This document shows, one piece after another, positions 1 to 5,863 of a stretch of 9,279 nucleotides of DNA. The DNA is from Flavobacterium sp. (lineage in GTDB: Bacteria; Bacteroidota; Bacteroidia; Flavobacteriales; Flavobacteriaceae), in the NCBI GenBank assembly GCA_024642295.1, contig JAHEBK010000048.1:1-9279 (forward strand). The letters are read 5' to 3'. Position numbers and translations under genes: made by a program. Each line of letters begins with the position of its first letter. Position 1 is the stretch's first letter. The notes beneath the pieces were generated by a model that was not told where the DNA came from, made no database searches, and saw only the letters and a list, made by a program, of their open reading frames with translations.

Positions 1-2
1 TT

Positions 3-86
3 TTAATGGCAACCAACGCCCAAGGGAAATTGGTTTTCATTAATCCTGATGCTGAAGGAGTTCCTAATGGTGACATGATTAGTTAA
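3..86 (+). CDS. C-terminal end of an unrecognised protein (5' truncated by window edge)
   Basis: An open frame enters from the left edge and stops at TAA 84-86, giving the 27-residue tail LMATNAQGKLVFINPD followed by AEGVPNGDMIS. The other two plus frames close almost at once, and a textbook intrinsic terminator follows 24 bases after the stop, so this is very likely the true end of a gene. The tail is hydrophilic with Gly/Asn/Pro turns and no membrane segment. It is too short to assign a family. Base composition matches the neighbours. Confidence 0.6.
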   Translation, partial: LMATNAQGKLVFINPDAEGVPNGDMIS

Positions 87-110
87 AAAGTAAAAATATA
101 GATTACTCAG

Positions 111-146
111 ATTGCCACAATTTAATTTAGTGGCAATTTTTGTTTT
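111..146 (+). terminator. Intrinsic terminator of the upstream gene
   Basis: ATTGCCAC (111-118) and GTGGCAAT (130-137) form a perfect 8-bp stem around an 11-base loop, followed by a T-rich tract interrupted by one G (137-146). There is no T-run on the other strand, so it acts on plus-strand transcripts. It ends only 17 bases before the next start codon. Confidence 0.8.
112..142 (+). promoter_or_regulatory. Candidate promoter for the exporter-HAD operon, overlapping the terminator
   Basis: TTG at 112-114, a 20-base spacer, then AATTTTTG at 135-142. This matches the Bacteroidota -33/-7 pattern (TTG, 17-23 bases, TAnnTTTG) except for the first base of the -7 box. A start a few bases further on would leave a leader of roughly 15 bases before ATG 164. 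The same bases form the terminator hairpin of the gene to the left. The match is short and could be chance. Confidence 0.35.
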
Positions 147-163
147 AAAAAACATGAAAAATA

Positions 164-1048
164 ATGAATGCCAAACCCAAAATAGCATTAGCGATAGGAA
201 TACTATGTATTTCCATCTTTCCTATTTTGGTTCGGCTGCAATTGACTGATGGATTGATATCTGCTTTTTACCGTATGTTTATTGCGGCTATTTTATTGTT
301 ACCTTATCTAATAGTTACTAAAAAATTTCGACTGCCAACCACCAAAATCTTAGTTTTAGCAATTATTTGCGGAATTGTATTTGCAACTGATATTGCGATT
401 TGGAATATTGCTATCCAACATTCCAGTGCTACGCAAGCGACTTTATTAGCCAATTTGTCCCCTGTTTGGGTAGGGATTGGGTCTTTTATTTTTTTAAAAA
501 ACAAACCCGCTCTTAATTTTTGGTTAGGTACAACAATCGCACTAATCGGAATGGTAATCTTAGTAGGCTTTGAAGTTTTTAGCCAACTTCATTTTGACTT
601 AGCTTTTACTTTTGCCCTTGTTTCAGGAATGCTATATGCTACCTATATACTAATGAGTAAAAAAATATTATCTCAAATGGAGGTACTCTCCTTTATGAAT
701 ATCGTTTTAATCTCCTCCAGTTTATTTTTAGGATTGGTTTGCTGGATTACAGACAAAACTTTTACTGGCTTTTCAAACACAGCTTGGTTTGTATTGTTTA
801 TTCAAGGAGCTATTTGTCAATTGACCGCTTGGTTATTGATTAGTTATGCAACACAACATATTCGTGCCACACGAGTTTCATTGAGTTTATTAGGACAAGC
901 TTTGCTAGCAACATTCTTAGCTTGGTTATTTTTGGACGAAAAAATGAGTGGGTTTAGGATTTTTGGGGCTGTTTTTCTACTTTTAGGAATACGTATTACT
1001 TTTTACGACAAGCCTCTATCGTGTAAAAATCTAAAAAATAAATTATGA
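164..1048 (+). CDS. EamA/DMT-family exporter, 10 transmembrane segments
   Basis: A 294-residue inner-membrane transporter of the drug/metabolite transporter superfamily, EamA branch. Two homologous five-helix EamA repeats are visible (about residues 8-137 and 149-281). Hydrophobic segments fall near 8-24, 31-51, 61-83, 90-111, 118-138, 146-164, 175-195, 206-228, 238-257 and 263-281. The first repeat ends FLKNKPALNFWLGTTIALIG and the second LDEKMSGFRIFGAVFLLLG, the typical conserved closing helix of each half. Length is normal for the family. Members export amino acids, nucleosides or small metabolites, but the substrate cannot be read from sequence. The start at 164 gives a short Lys-containing N-terminus before helix 1; a nearby ATG at 154 is out of frame. 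The stop overlaps the next start (ATGA), so translation is probably coupled to the HAD phosphatase. Confidence 0.92.
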   Translation: MNAKPKIALAIGILCISIFPILVRLQLTDGLISAFYRMFIAAILLLPYLIVTKKFRLPTTKILVLAIICGIVFATDIAIWNIAIQHSSATQATLLANLSPVWVGIGSFIFLKNKPALNFWLGTTIALIGMVILVGFEVFSQLHFDLAFTFALVSGMLYATYILMSKKILSQMEVLSFMNIVLISSSLFLGLVCWITDKTFTGFSNTAWFVLFIQGAICQLTAWLLISYATQHIRATRVSLSLLGQALLATFLAWLFLDEKMSGFRIFGAVFLLLGIRITFYDKPLSCKNLKNKL

Positions 1049-1731
1049 AATTAAAAGTAATTGCCTTCGACGCCGATGATACGTTATTTGTTAACGAAAC
1101 CTATTTCTTAGAAACCGAAGAAAAGTTTTGTGAATTGATGAGTGATTACCTATCGCATCAAGGAATTTCACAGGAGCTCTTTAGAATAGAAATTGCTAAT
1201 TTAAAAATATACGGATACGGAATCAAAGCCTATATCCTTTCGATGATAGAAGCAGCTATGACCATATCTAATAATACTATTCCTATTGAGGCAATTGAAA
1301 AAATTATTGAATATGGTAAAGAATTACTGGAAAAACCTATAGTTCTTTTGGACGGTGTTGAAGAAACATTGGAATCTTTGTATGGTAAATACAAATTAGT
1401 GGTTGCAACTAAAGGCGATTTATTAGACCAACGCCGCAAATTACACAATTCTGGATTGGGAAAATACTTTCATCATATCGAAGTCATGTCTGATAAACAA
1501 GAACAAGATTATCTTGATTTAATTAAACGTTTAGAAATCAAACCCTCAGAATTTTATATGATAGGAAACTCCTTAAAATCTGATGTATTACCTGTATTAA
1601 GTATTGGGGGATATGCCACTCATATACCATTTCACACTACTTGGGCTCACGAAAAAATTGACCATGAGGTAAAGCATGAAAACTTTAGTACTTATGAAAA
1701 AATAACGGAGATATTGAAAAAAATAACCTAA
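1045..1731 (+). CDS. HAD-superfamily hydrolase (phosphatase)
   Basis: A 228-residue haloacid dehalogenase-type phosphohydrolase, cytosolic. Motif I is FDADDTL, with nucleophile Asp9 and general acid Asp11. Residues about 16-95 form a helical C1 cap. Motif II is VVATKG with Thr122, motif III is Lys151 in MSDKQEQDY, and motif IV is IGNSLKSDV (173-181), where Asp180 should hold Mg. The first acidic position of motif IV is Asn175 instead of Asp, a variant I associate with some COG1011-like members. Architecture resembles YjjG-type nucleotidases and phosphoglycolate-phosphatase-like enzymes, but the substrate is not assignable. The start overlaps the exporter stop by four bases, which suggests a joint role such as dephosphorylating or detoxifying a metabolite that is then exported; this is inference. 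No convincing terminator follows: CCTAATAATAGG at 1728-1739 is a weak 4-bp hairpin with no T-run. Confidence 0.9.
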   Translation: MKLKVIAFDADDTLFVNETYFLETEEKFCELMSDYLSHQGISQELFRIEIANLKIYGYGIKAYILSMIEAAMTISNNTIPIEAIEKIIEYGKELLEKPIVLLDGVEETLESLYGKYKLVVATKGDLLDQRRKLHNSGLGKYFHHIEVMSDKQEQDYLDLIKRLEIKPSEFYMIGNSLKSDVLPVLSIGGYATHIPFHTTWAHEKIDHEVKHENFSTYEKITEILKKIT

Positions 1732-2098
1732 TAATAGGCATCGAATATTAAGGACTAGACATTCTCCAGTTGATTCATCTTTGAACACAAAACCATAGTT
1801 AATCTCTTGCCATTTTCAACAAAAGCACATTTCTAACCTATTATAAAATATAATTCAGTAGCTGAGATATTGTTTCGTAAGAAATAAAATTACCATTTAA
1901 ATACAAAACAAATTAATAAATAAATACTGGTTAAACCCAAAGTTTCAAGACCTTGTAAACATCCAATAATTATTACACCTACTAAATTATCGCTATTTTT
2001 TGTATTAAATTACTTATAAATATTATAGAAATGATTACTATTTTAATTTTTTAACATAAAAAGAATGAGTTGATATATCCTCAAAAAGTGAGCTTCGT

Positions 2099-2160
2099 AA
2101 TTAACAATACATTAACTATACACTCATGATATTTTCTAATTAACAAAATATCTGTTAATT
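2099..2160. repeat. AATTAACA repeats: one direct copy plus an inverted pair
   Basis: AATTAACA occurs at 2099-2106 and 2138-2145, and its exact reverse complement TGTTAATT at 2153-2160. The last two form a perfect 8-bp inverted repeat around a 7-base AT-rich spacer, about 115-140 bases upstream of the OmpA start. The dyad without a T-tract looks more like a protein-binding site than a terminator. In DNA this AT-rich, an 8-bp match can arise by chance, so function is only possible. Confidence 0.4.
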
Positions 2161-2227
2161 CTGATAAAATTTAGTCATCAAAATAGCAAAAAAAACCTCT
2201 AATTCACAAACACATTAATGATTGAAA

Positions 2228-2258
2228 TTGTAGCATTTCAAAAAAAAAAGTATTTTTA
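2228..2258 (+). promoter_or_regulatory. Candidate ompA promoter
   Basis: TTG at 2228-2230, a 20-base spacer that includes a run of ten A, then TATTTTTA at 2251-2258. This fits TTG / TAnnTTTG with one mismatch in the last base. A start just downstream would give a leader of about 10 bases before ATG 2275, and would exclude the in-frame ATG at 2218 from the message. Evidence is pattern only. Confidence 0.3.
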
Positions 2259-2274
2259 CCAAAAATTAAAAACA

Positions 2275-3513
2275 ATGAAAAAACTTATATTTACTTTAGT
2301 TTTCGCTTCAGCTTTTACAGCAGTAAAAGCACAAGAAGACAAAAAAATGGAATTAAAACAAGACTACAATAAATGGTCTGTTGAATTAGCAGGTGGTTTT
2401 AACAAACCATTAAACAATCTAACTCCAGGATATGCATTTGAAGTTGTATCACCTTATACTGTTGATTTTAGTGTAAGATACATGATTAACAATAAATTTG
2501 GTGTTAAAGCAGACGTATCATACAATAGTTTTCAAGAAAAAAACAACACTGCTGCTTTTGACTCTGAATACTACAGAGCAAACTTACAAGGGGTTGCGAA
2601 CTTAGGACGTATCATGAACTTTGAAACATGGACTAATACTCTTGGATTATTAGCTCATGGAGGTCTTGGTGTAGGAAGAATAGAAAATGGTTCTACTAAA
2701 AACACTGTACTTAATGCTTTGGCAGGTATAACTGCACAAGTAAAATTATCGAATCATTTTGCTTTAACAGTAGATGCAACAGGAATTGCAAATGCAAGAC
2801 AATCATTAAACTATGATGGAAAAGCAAATGCTAATTATCCATTTGGCGTTATGCTAAATACTACTGCAGGTCTTACTTACTACATTGGTAAAAACGAAAA
2901 ACATGCTGACTGGATTGTCCTAAAAAGCGAAGAGGTTATTGCTTTGGAAAAGAAAGTAGCAGAATTAGAAGCTTTGGCTAATGATACTGATAGAGATGGT
3001 GTAGTTGATTATTTAGATGCTGAACCAAATACTATGTCTGGTGCAATGGTTGACACAAAAGGTCGTGCTATTGACTTAAACAAAAATGGTGTTCCTGACG
3101 AAATTGAAAAATATGTGGATAGCAAATACAAAACTAATAGTGGAGGAACTATTACTGATGCTGAAACTATCAAAAACCTTGTTAATGGTGGATATGTAAG
3201 CGTATTCTTTGATTTCAACAAAACTACACCTACAACAGAATCTACAGATGCTATATCTTATGTATTGACTTACTTAAGAAACAATCCTTCTGCTTCAGTT
3301 GACATTGTTGGACATGCAGATGAAATCGGAAGTGCATCATACAACAACAAATTATCAGCTGATAGAGCTAATAATGTTAAAGAAACATTATTGAAATCAG
3401 GTATTGCTGCTTCAAGATTGAATGTTGTTGCTGCAGGCGAAGATACTTCAGCTGACAAAAGCTCTGATTCTGCTAGACAATTAGTAAGAAGAGTTACTTT
3501 CAAAATCAAATAA
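2275..3513 (+). CDS. OmpA-family outer-membrane protein with TSP3-type repeats
   Basis: A 412-residue envelope protein linking outer membrane to peptidoglycan. Residues 1-19 are a Sec signal peptide (MKKLIFTLVFASAFTAVKA, cleavage before Gln20). About 33-205 alternate like a small beta-barrel and close with LTYYIG. Residues 217-235 form a short charged helix. Two Asp/Asn-rich calcium-type loops follow: DTDRDGVVD (237-245) and DLNKNGVPD (267-275). The OmpA C-terminal domain spans about 306-412, with the peptidoglycan (diaminopimelate) ligands Asp349 in GHADE and Arg364 in LSADRANNV. An in-frame ATG at 2218 would add 19 residues ahead of the signal peptide; 2275 is preferred because it puts the signal sequence at the terminus and has an A-rich leader. 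It is flanked by a long AT-rich upstream region and a strong terminator, as expected for a monocistronic abundant protein. Confidence 0.93.
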   Translation: MKKLIFTLVFASAFTAVKAQEDKKMELKQDYNKWSVELAGGFNKPLNNLTPGYAFEVVSPYTVDFSVRYMINNKFGVKADVSYNSFQEKNNTAAFDSEYYRANLQGVANLGRIMNFETWTNTLGLLAHGGLGVGRIENGSTKNTVLNALAGITAQVKLSNHFALTVDATGIANARQSLNYDGKANANYPFGVMLNTTAGLTYYIGKNEKHADWIVLKSEEVIALEKKVAELEALANDTDRDGVVDYLDAEPNTMSGAMVDTKGRAIDLNKNGVPDEIEKYVDSKYKTNSGGTITDAETIKNLVNGGYVSVFFDFNKTTPTTESTDAISYVLTYLRNNPSASVDIVGHADEIGSASYNNKLSADRANNVKETLLKSGIAASRLNVVAAGEDTSADKSSDSARQLVRRVTFKIK

Positions 3514-3532
3514 TATTTCAAAATATTTATTT

Positions 3533-3570
3533 AAAAGCTCCAAAGGAAAATTCCTTTGGAGCTTTTTTTT
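3533..3570 (+). terminator. Strong intrinsic terminator after ompA
   Basis: AAAAGCTCCAAAGGAA (3533-3548) pairs with TTCCTTTGGAGCTTTT (3551-3566) in a near-continuous stem with a tiny A-rich loop, and a run of eight T ends at 3570. It starts 20 bases after the OmpA stop. The A-run at the left foot means it could also slow minus-strand transcription. Confidence 0.93.
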
Positions 3571-3572
3571 AT

Positions 3573-3619
3573 CCCAAATTTAGAATAAACACTATGAATA
3601 GAAAGTCAATAAATTTGGG
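3573..3619. repeat. 10-bp inverted repeat CCCAAATTTA / TAAATTTGGG
   Basis: CCCAAATTTA (3573-3582) and its exact complement TAAATTTGGG (3610-3619) are separated by 27 bases. There is no T-tract after it on either strand, so it is not a simple terminator. It begins two bases beyond the ompA terminator. It could be a stabilising hairpin, a protein site or a remnant of a small repeat element; none of these is shown. Confidence 0.45.
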
Positions 3620-3750
3620 TGACAGACTTAAAGTATCCAAGGTTGAATTGCTAAAAAATTGCCACAGATTTATATGAGATACACTGAAAGCACATCGTTT
3701 TAAACTCAAATTTAAATCTATAAACCACAAGTTAAAAGCATCTCTTTACC

Positions 3751-3801
3751 TAAAAATAAAAGTCCCAATTATCAATTTCAAAAACTGATAATTGGGACTT
3801 T
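3751..3801 (-). terminator. Intrinsic terminator of ssb
   Basis: AAAGTCCCAATTATCA (3759-3774) and TGATAATTGGGACTTT (3786-3801) form a perfect 16-bp stem with an 11-base loop. Read on the minus strand it is followed by a T-rich tract (complement of 3751-3758) and begins 17 bases after the ssb stop. Confidence 0.9.
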
Positions 3802-3817
3802 AAAAAAGAGATTTCTA

Positions 3818-4150
3818 TTATTTACCTAGTAAAAGCAATTCGGAAACCACTACTTCCGTAACATAACGCTTCTCTCCATTTTTATCATCATAAGAACGAT
3901 GCGTTAACTTACCTTCAATGGCAATTTCTTTTCCTTTAGTAACATACTTTTCAATTAGCTCTGCGGTTTTCCCCCAAGCAATAAGTCTATGCCATTGGGT
4001 TTCTTCGACTTTTTCCCCTTTGTCATTTTTATAACTCTCATTTGTGGCTAATGTAAAATTGGCTAATTTTTTCCCTCCATCAAAATTTTTGATTTCTGGG
4101 TCATTTCCTAAGTGTCCAATTAACTGTACTTTGTTTCTTAATGCATTCAT
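3818..4150 (-). CDS. ssb: Single-stranded DNA-binding protein, short form without acidic tail
   Basis: A 110-residue protein with one OB-fold that coats single-stranded DNA in replication, recombination and repair. Typical SSB signatures are seen: N-terminal MNALRNKVQLIGHLGNDPEI, then FTLATNESY (32-40), then QWHRLIAWGKTAELIEKYV (52-70) with Trp53/His54 at the position of the conserved WHR, and KGKEIAIEGKLTHRSY (72-87). The protein stops at ELLLLGK directly after the last OB strand. It therefore lacks the flexible linker and acidic tip (DDDIPF-like) by which canonical SSBs of about 160-180 residues recruit partner proteins. No frameshift explains this, since its own terminator follows 17 bases after the stop. 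It may be a specialised paralogue (competence, conjugation or repair) beside a full-length SSB elsewhere. It is monocistronic, divergent from the nitrilase-fusion cluster. Confidence 0.93.
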   Translation of the reverse strand: MNALRNKVQLIGHLGNDPEIKNFDGGKKLANFTLATNESYKNDKGEKVEETQWHRLIAWGKTAELIEKYVTKGKEIAIEGKLTHRSYDDKNGEKRYVTEVVVSELLLLGK

Positions 4151-4209
4151 GGCGTATAAATATTAAATGTTAATAAAAATGTTTGAATCCTTCGTTCAAA
4201 TCAACAGGA

Positions 4210-4217
4210 CAAAGATG
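4210..4217 (-). promoter_or_regulatory. Weak -7 candidate for ssb
   Basis: On the minus strand CATCTTTG lies about 60 bases before the ssb start and differs from TAnnTTTG only in the first base. I find no TTG at the usual distance upstream, so the -33 element is missing. An alternative with a TTG and 20-base spacer ends in CATTTTTA, with two mismatches. Low certainty. Confidence 0.25.
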
Positions 4218-4260
4218 CGACAGCTTACAAAACATATTCGGTTACTACTCAATTACTTTC

Positions 4261-4290
4261 GGTTGTAAATATTTGTAAACGTTTGTAAAT
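4261..4290 (+). repeat. Three tandem 10-bp TTGTAAA repeats (possible operator)
   Basis: Three consecutive 10-base units read GGTTGTAAAT, ATTTGTAAAC and GTTTGTAAAT, so TTGTAAA recurs at exact 10-bp intervals (4263, 4273, 4283), close to one helical turn. The second-third junction contains the palindrome AAACGTTT (4278-4285) with a central CG, reminiscent of LacI-family operators. The last unit overlaps the -33 element of the candidate nitrilase-fusion promoter. The repeat is directly visible; regulator binding is inferred. Confidence 0.6.
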
Positions 4291-4313
4291 GGATAACATT
4301 TTTAGTATATTGG
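4283..4313 (+). promoter_or_regulatory. Candidate promoter for the nitrilase-fusion cluster
   Basis: TTG at 4283-4285, a 20-base spacer, then TATATTGG at 4306-4313. It fits TTG / TAnnTTTG with one mismatch. Transcription would begin just before the A-rich leader preceding ATG 4332. The -33 element lies in the last of the three phased TTGTAAA repeats, so a bound regulator there would affect polymerase. Confidence 0.45.
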
Positions 4314-4331
4314 CTAAAAATAAAAATAAAC

Positions 4332-5861
4332 ATGCAAGCAGAAATCAACAAAGTTGAACTACGAAATTTAAAAATTGAAGACTATAAAGAACTGAAAAAA
4401 TCCATGATGGAATCCTATCCAGAAATGGCAGATAATTATTGGAACGAATCAGAAGTAAAAAAATTATTAAAAATATTCCCCGAAGGACAACTGGTTATCA
4501 TAGTCGACGATATCGTTGTTGGTTCTGCATTATCATTAATTGTCCCAGAAGATTTAGTAGAGAAAAATCATGATTATGCTACAATAACAGGGAATTATAC
4601 TTTTTCAACCCATACCTATAAAGGAGAAGTATTGTATGGAATCGATGTTTTTGTGGATCCAAAGTACAGAGGGTTACGTCTAGGTCGTCGTTTGTATGAT
4701 GCCCGAAAAGAAATTTGCGAACAACTGAATCTAAAATCAATAGTATTTGCGGGCCGAATTCCGAATTACGGGAAATACGCAACCGAATTAACGCCAAAAG
4801 CCTATATTGACAAGGTAAAAAGAAAAGAAATCCATGATCCTGTGCTATCCTTTCAATTAAGTAATGATTTTCACGTGATGCGAATCATTAAAAATTATTT
4901 GGAAGGAGATAGAAAATCTAAGGAATTTGCCGTTTTATTAGAATGGAACAACATCTATTATGATGAAAGCCCAAAAATAATTAATACCGAAAAAACCGTC
5001 ATCCGTTTGGGATTGATTCAATGGCAAATGCGTCCACTGAAAGATTTAGAAGCTCTTTTTGAACAATCAGAATTCTTTATTGATGCTGTATCGGGTTATG
5101 GTAGTGATTTTGCAGTATTCCCCGAGTTATTTATCGCACCACTTATGGCTGATTATAATCATTTATCAGAAGCCGATGCCATACGGGAACTAGCCAAATA
5201 TGCTGAACCTATCAGAAAACGTTTTCAAGAACTAGCAATCGCTTACAATATCAACATCATCACAGGTAGTATGCCCAATTTAGTGGATGGAGTTTTATAC
5301 AATTCTGGTTTTTTATGCAAAAGAGACGGTACTTATGAAACCTACACTAAAATTCACATCACCCCAAACGAAGTATTTCATTGGGGAATCACCGGTGGAA
5401 ATACCATTCAAACATTTGATACTGATTGCGGAAAAATAGGTATCATGATTTGTTACGATGTGGAATTCCCTGAATTATCAAGATTGATGTGCGATGAAGG
5501 CATGAATATTCTCTTTGTACCCTTCTTAACCGACACACAAAATGGATACACCCGAGTAAAACATTGTGCACAAGCAAGAGCTATAGAGAACGAATGTTAT
5601 GTTGCCATTGCAGGTTGCGTAGGGAATTTACCAAAAGTAAACAACATGGATATACAGTACGCTCAAACTGCTGTATTCACACCATCAGACTTTGCTTTTC
5701 CAAGCAACGGAATTAAAGCCGAAACGACTCCTAATACCGAAATGACATTAATAGTTGATGTCGATTTGGATTTACTAAAAGAACTCCACGAACATGGAAG
5801 TGTCAAAATCTTAAAAGACCGTCGACATGATTTATATAAAATTAAAAAACTAAAAAGCTAA
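4332..5861 (+). CDS. Fusion of GNAT acetyltransferase and nitrilase-superfamily amidohydrolase
   Basis: A 509-residue two-domain cytosolic protein. Residues about 8-205 are a GNAT N-acyltransferase domain: the beta4 strand GIDVFVDPKYRG (103-114) is followed by the acetyl-CoA loop RGLRLGRRLYDARKE (113-127), in which Arg116 replaces the usual middle glycine. Residues about 222-480 are a carbon-nitrogen hydrolase domain with a complete triad: Glu265 in FPELF, Lys340 in YTKIHITPNE, and nucleophile Cys374 in IMICYDVEFPE. This C-terminal half should hydrolyse an amide or nitrile, or transfer an acyl group. A RimI/GNAT-nitrilase fusion is a recognised branch of the nitrilase superfamily, but I know of no settled substrate. 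Start 4332 has an A-rich leader. The zinc-ribbon gene begins two bases after its stop, so they are cotranscribed and probably translationally coupled. Confidence 0.92.
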   Translation: MQAEINKVELRNLKIEDYKELKKSMMESYPEMADNYWNESEVKKLLKIFPEGQLVIIVDDIVVGSALSLIVPEDLVEKNHDYATITGNYTFSTHTYKGEVLYGIDVFVDPKYRGLRLGRRLYDARKEICEQLNLKSIVFAGRIPNYGKYATELTPKAYIDKVKRKEIHDPVLSFQLSNDFHVMRIIKNYLEGDRKSKEFAVLLEWNNIYYDESPKIINTEKTVIRLGLIQWQMRPLKDLEALFEQSEFFIDAVSGYGSDFAVFPELFIAPLMADYNHLSEADAIRELAKYAEPIRKRFQELAIAYNINIITGSMPNLVDGVLYNSGFLCKRDGTYETYTKIHITPNEVFHWGITGGNTIQTFDTDCGKIGIMICYDVEFPELSRLMCDEGMNILFVPFLTDTQNGYTRVKHCAQARAIENECYVAIAGCVGNLPKVNNMDIQYAQTAVFTPSDFAFPSNGIKAETTPNTEMTLIVDVDLDLLKELHEHGSVKILKDRRHDLYKIKKLKS

Positions 5862-5863
5862 AT

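Larger units (their letters stand above)
1732..2274. other. AT-rich gene-free stretch upstream of ompA
   Basis: I see no plausible gene on either strand in these 543 bases: frames are short, cross many stops and show no family signature. The region is very AT-rich, especially after 1850. It contains an AATTAACA direct and inverted repeat set near 2099-2160 and a weak promoter candidate just before the OmpA start, each listed separately. A regulatory leader or small RNA is possible but not demonstrated; no tRNA-like or riboswitch-like fold is evident by eye. Confidence 0.6.
3514..3817. other. Intergenic region between convergent ompA and ssb
   Basis: This 304-base stretch holds no supportable gene. 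From left to right it contains the ompA terminator (3533-3570), an imperfectly explained long-armed inverted repeat (3573-3619), a sequence reminiscent of degenerate intergenic repeats around TTGCCACAGATTTA (3659-3672), and the ssb terminator (3751-3801). The arrangement is a normal convergent gene junction. Confidence 0.7.

Noticed and set aside
3..188. Open frame on the minus strand across the left edge
   Set aside because: It runs antisense through the terminator hairpin and the real gene end, its product is Phe-rich low-complexity sequence, and it shows no family signature.
1728..1739. Terminator after the HAD gene (CCTAATAATAGG)
   Set aside because: The stem is only 4 bp of mostly weak pairs, it includes the stop codon, and no T-run follows.
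1597..1788. Minus-strand open frame spanning the HAD gene end and the intergenic region
   Set aside because: Most of it is antisense to the HAD motif IV region, and the hydrophobic residues come from the complement of Lys/Asn-rich codons.
3270..3521. Minus-strand open frame of about 80 codons inside ompA
   Set aside because: It is the complement of the conserved OmpA domain, whose peptidoglycan-binding residues show that the plus frame is the coding one.
4261..4290. CRISPR-like or mobile-element end repeat
   Set aside because: Units are 10 bp with no spacers and no associated cas or transposase genes; a regulatory array fits better.
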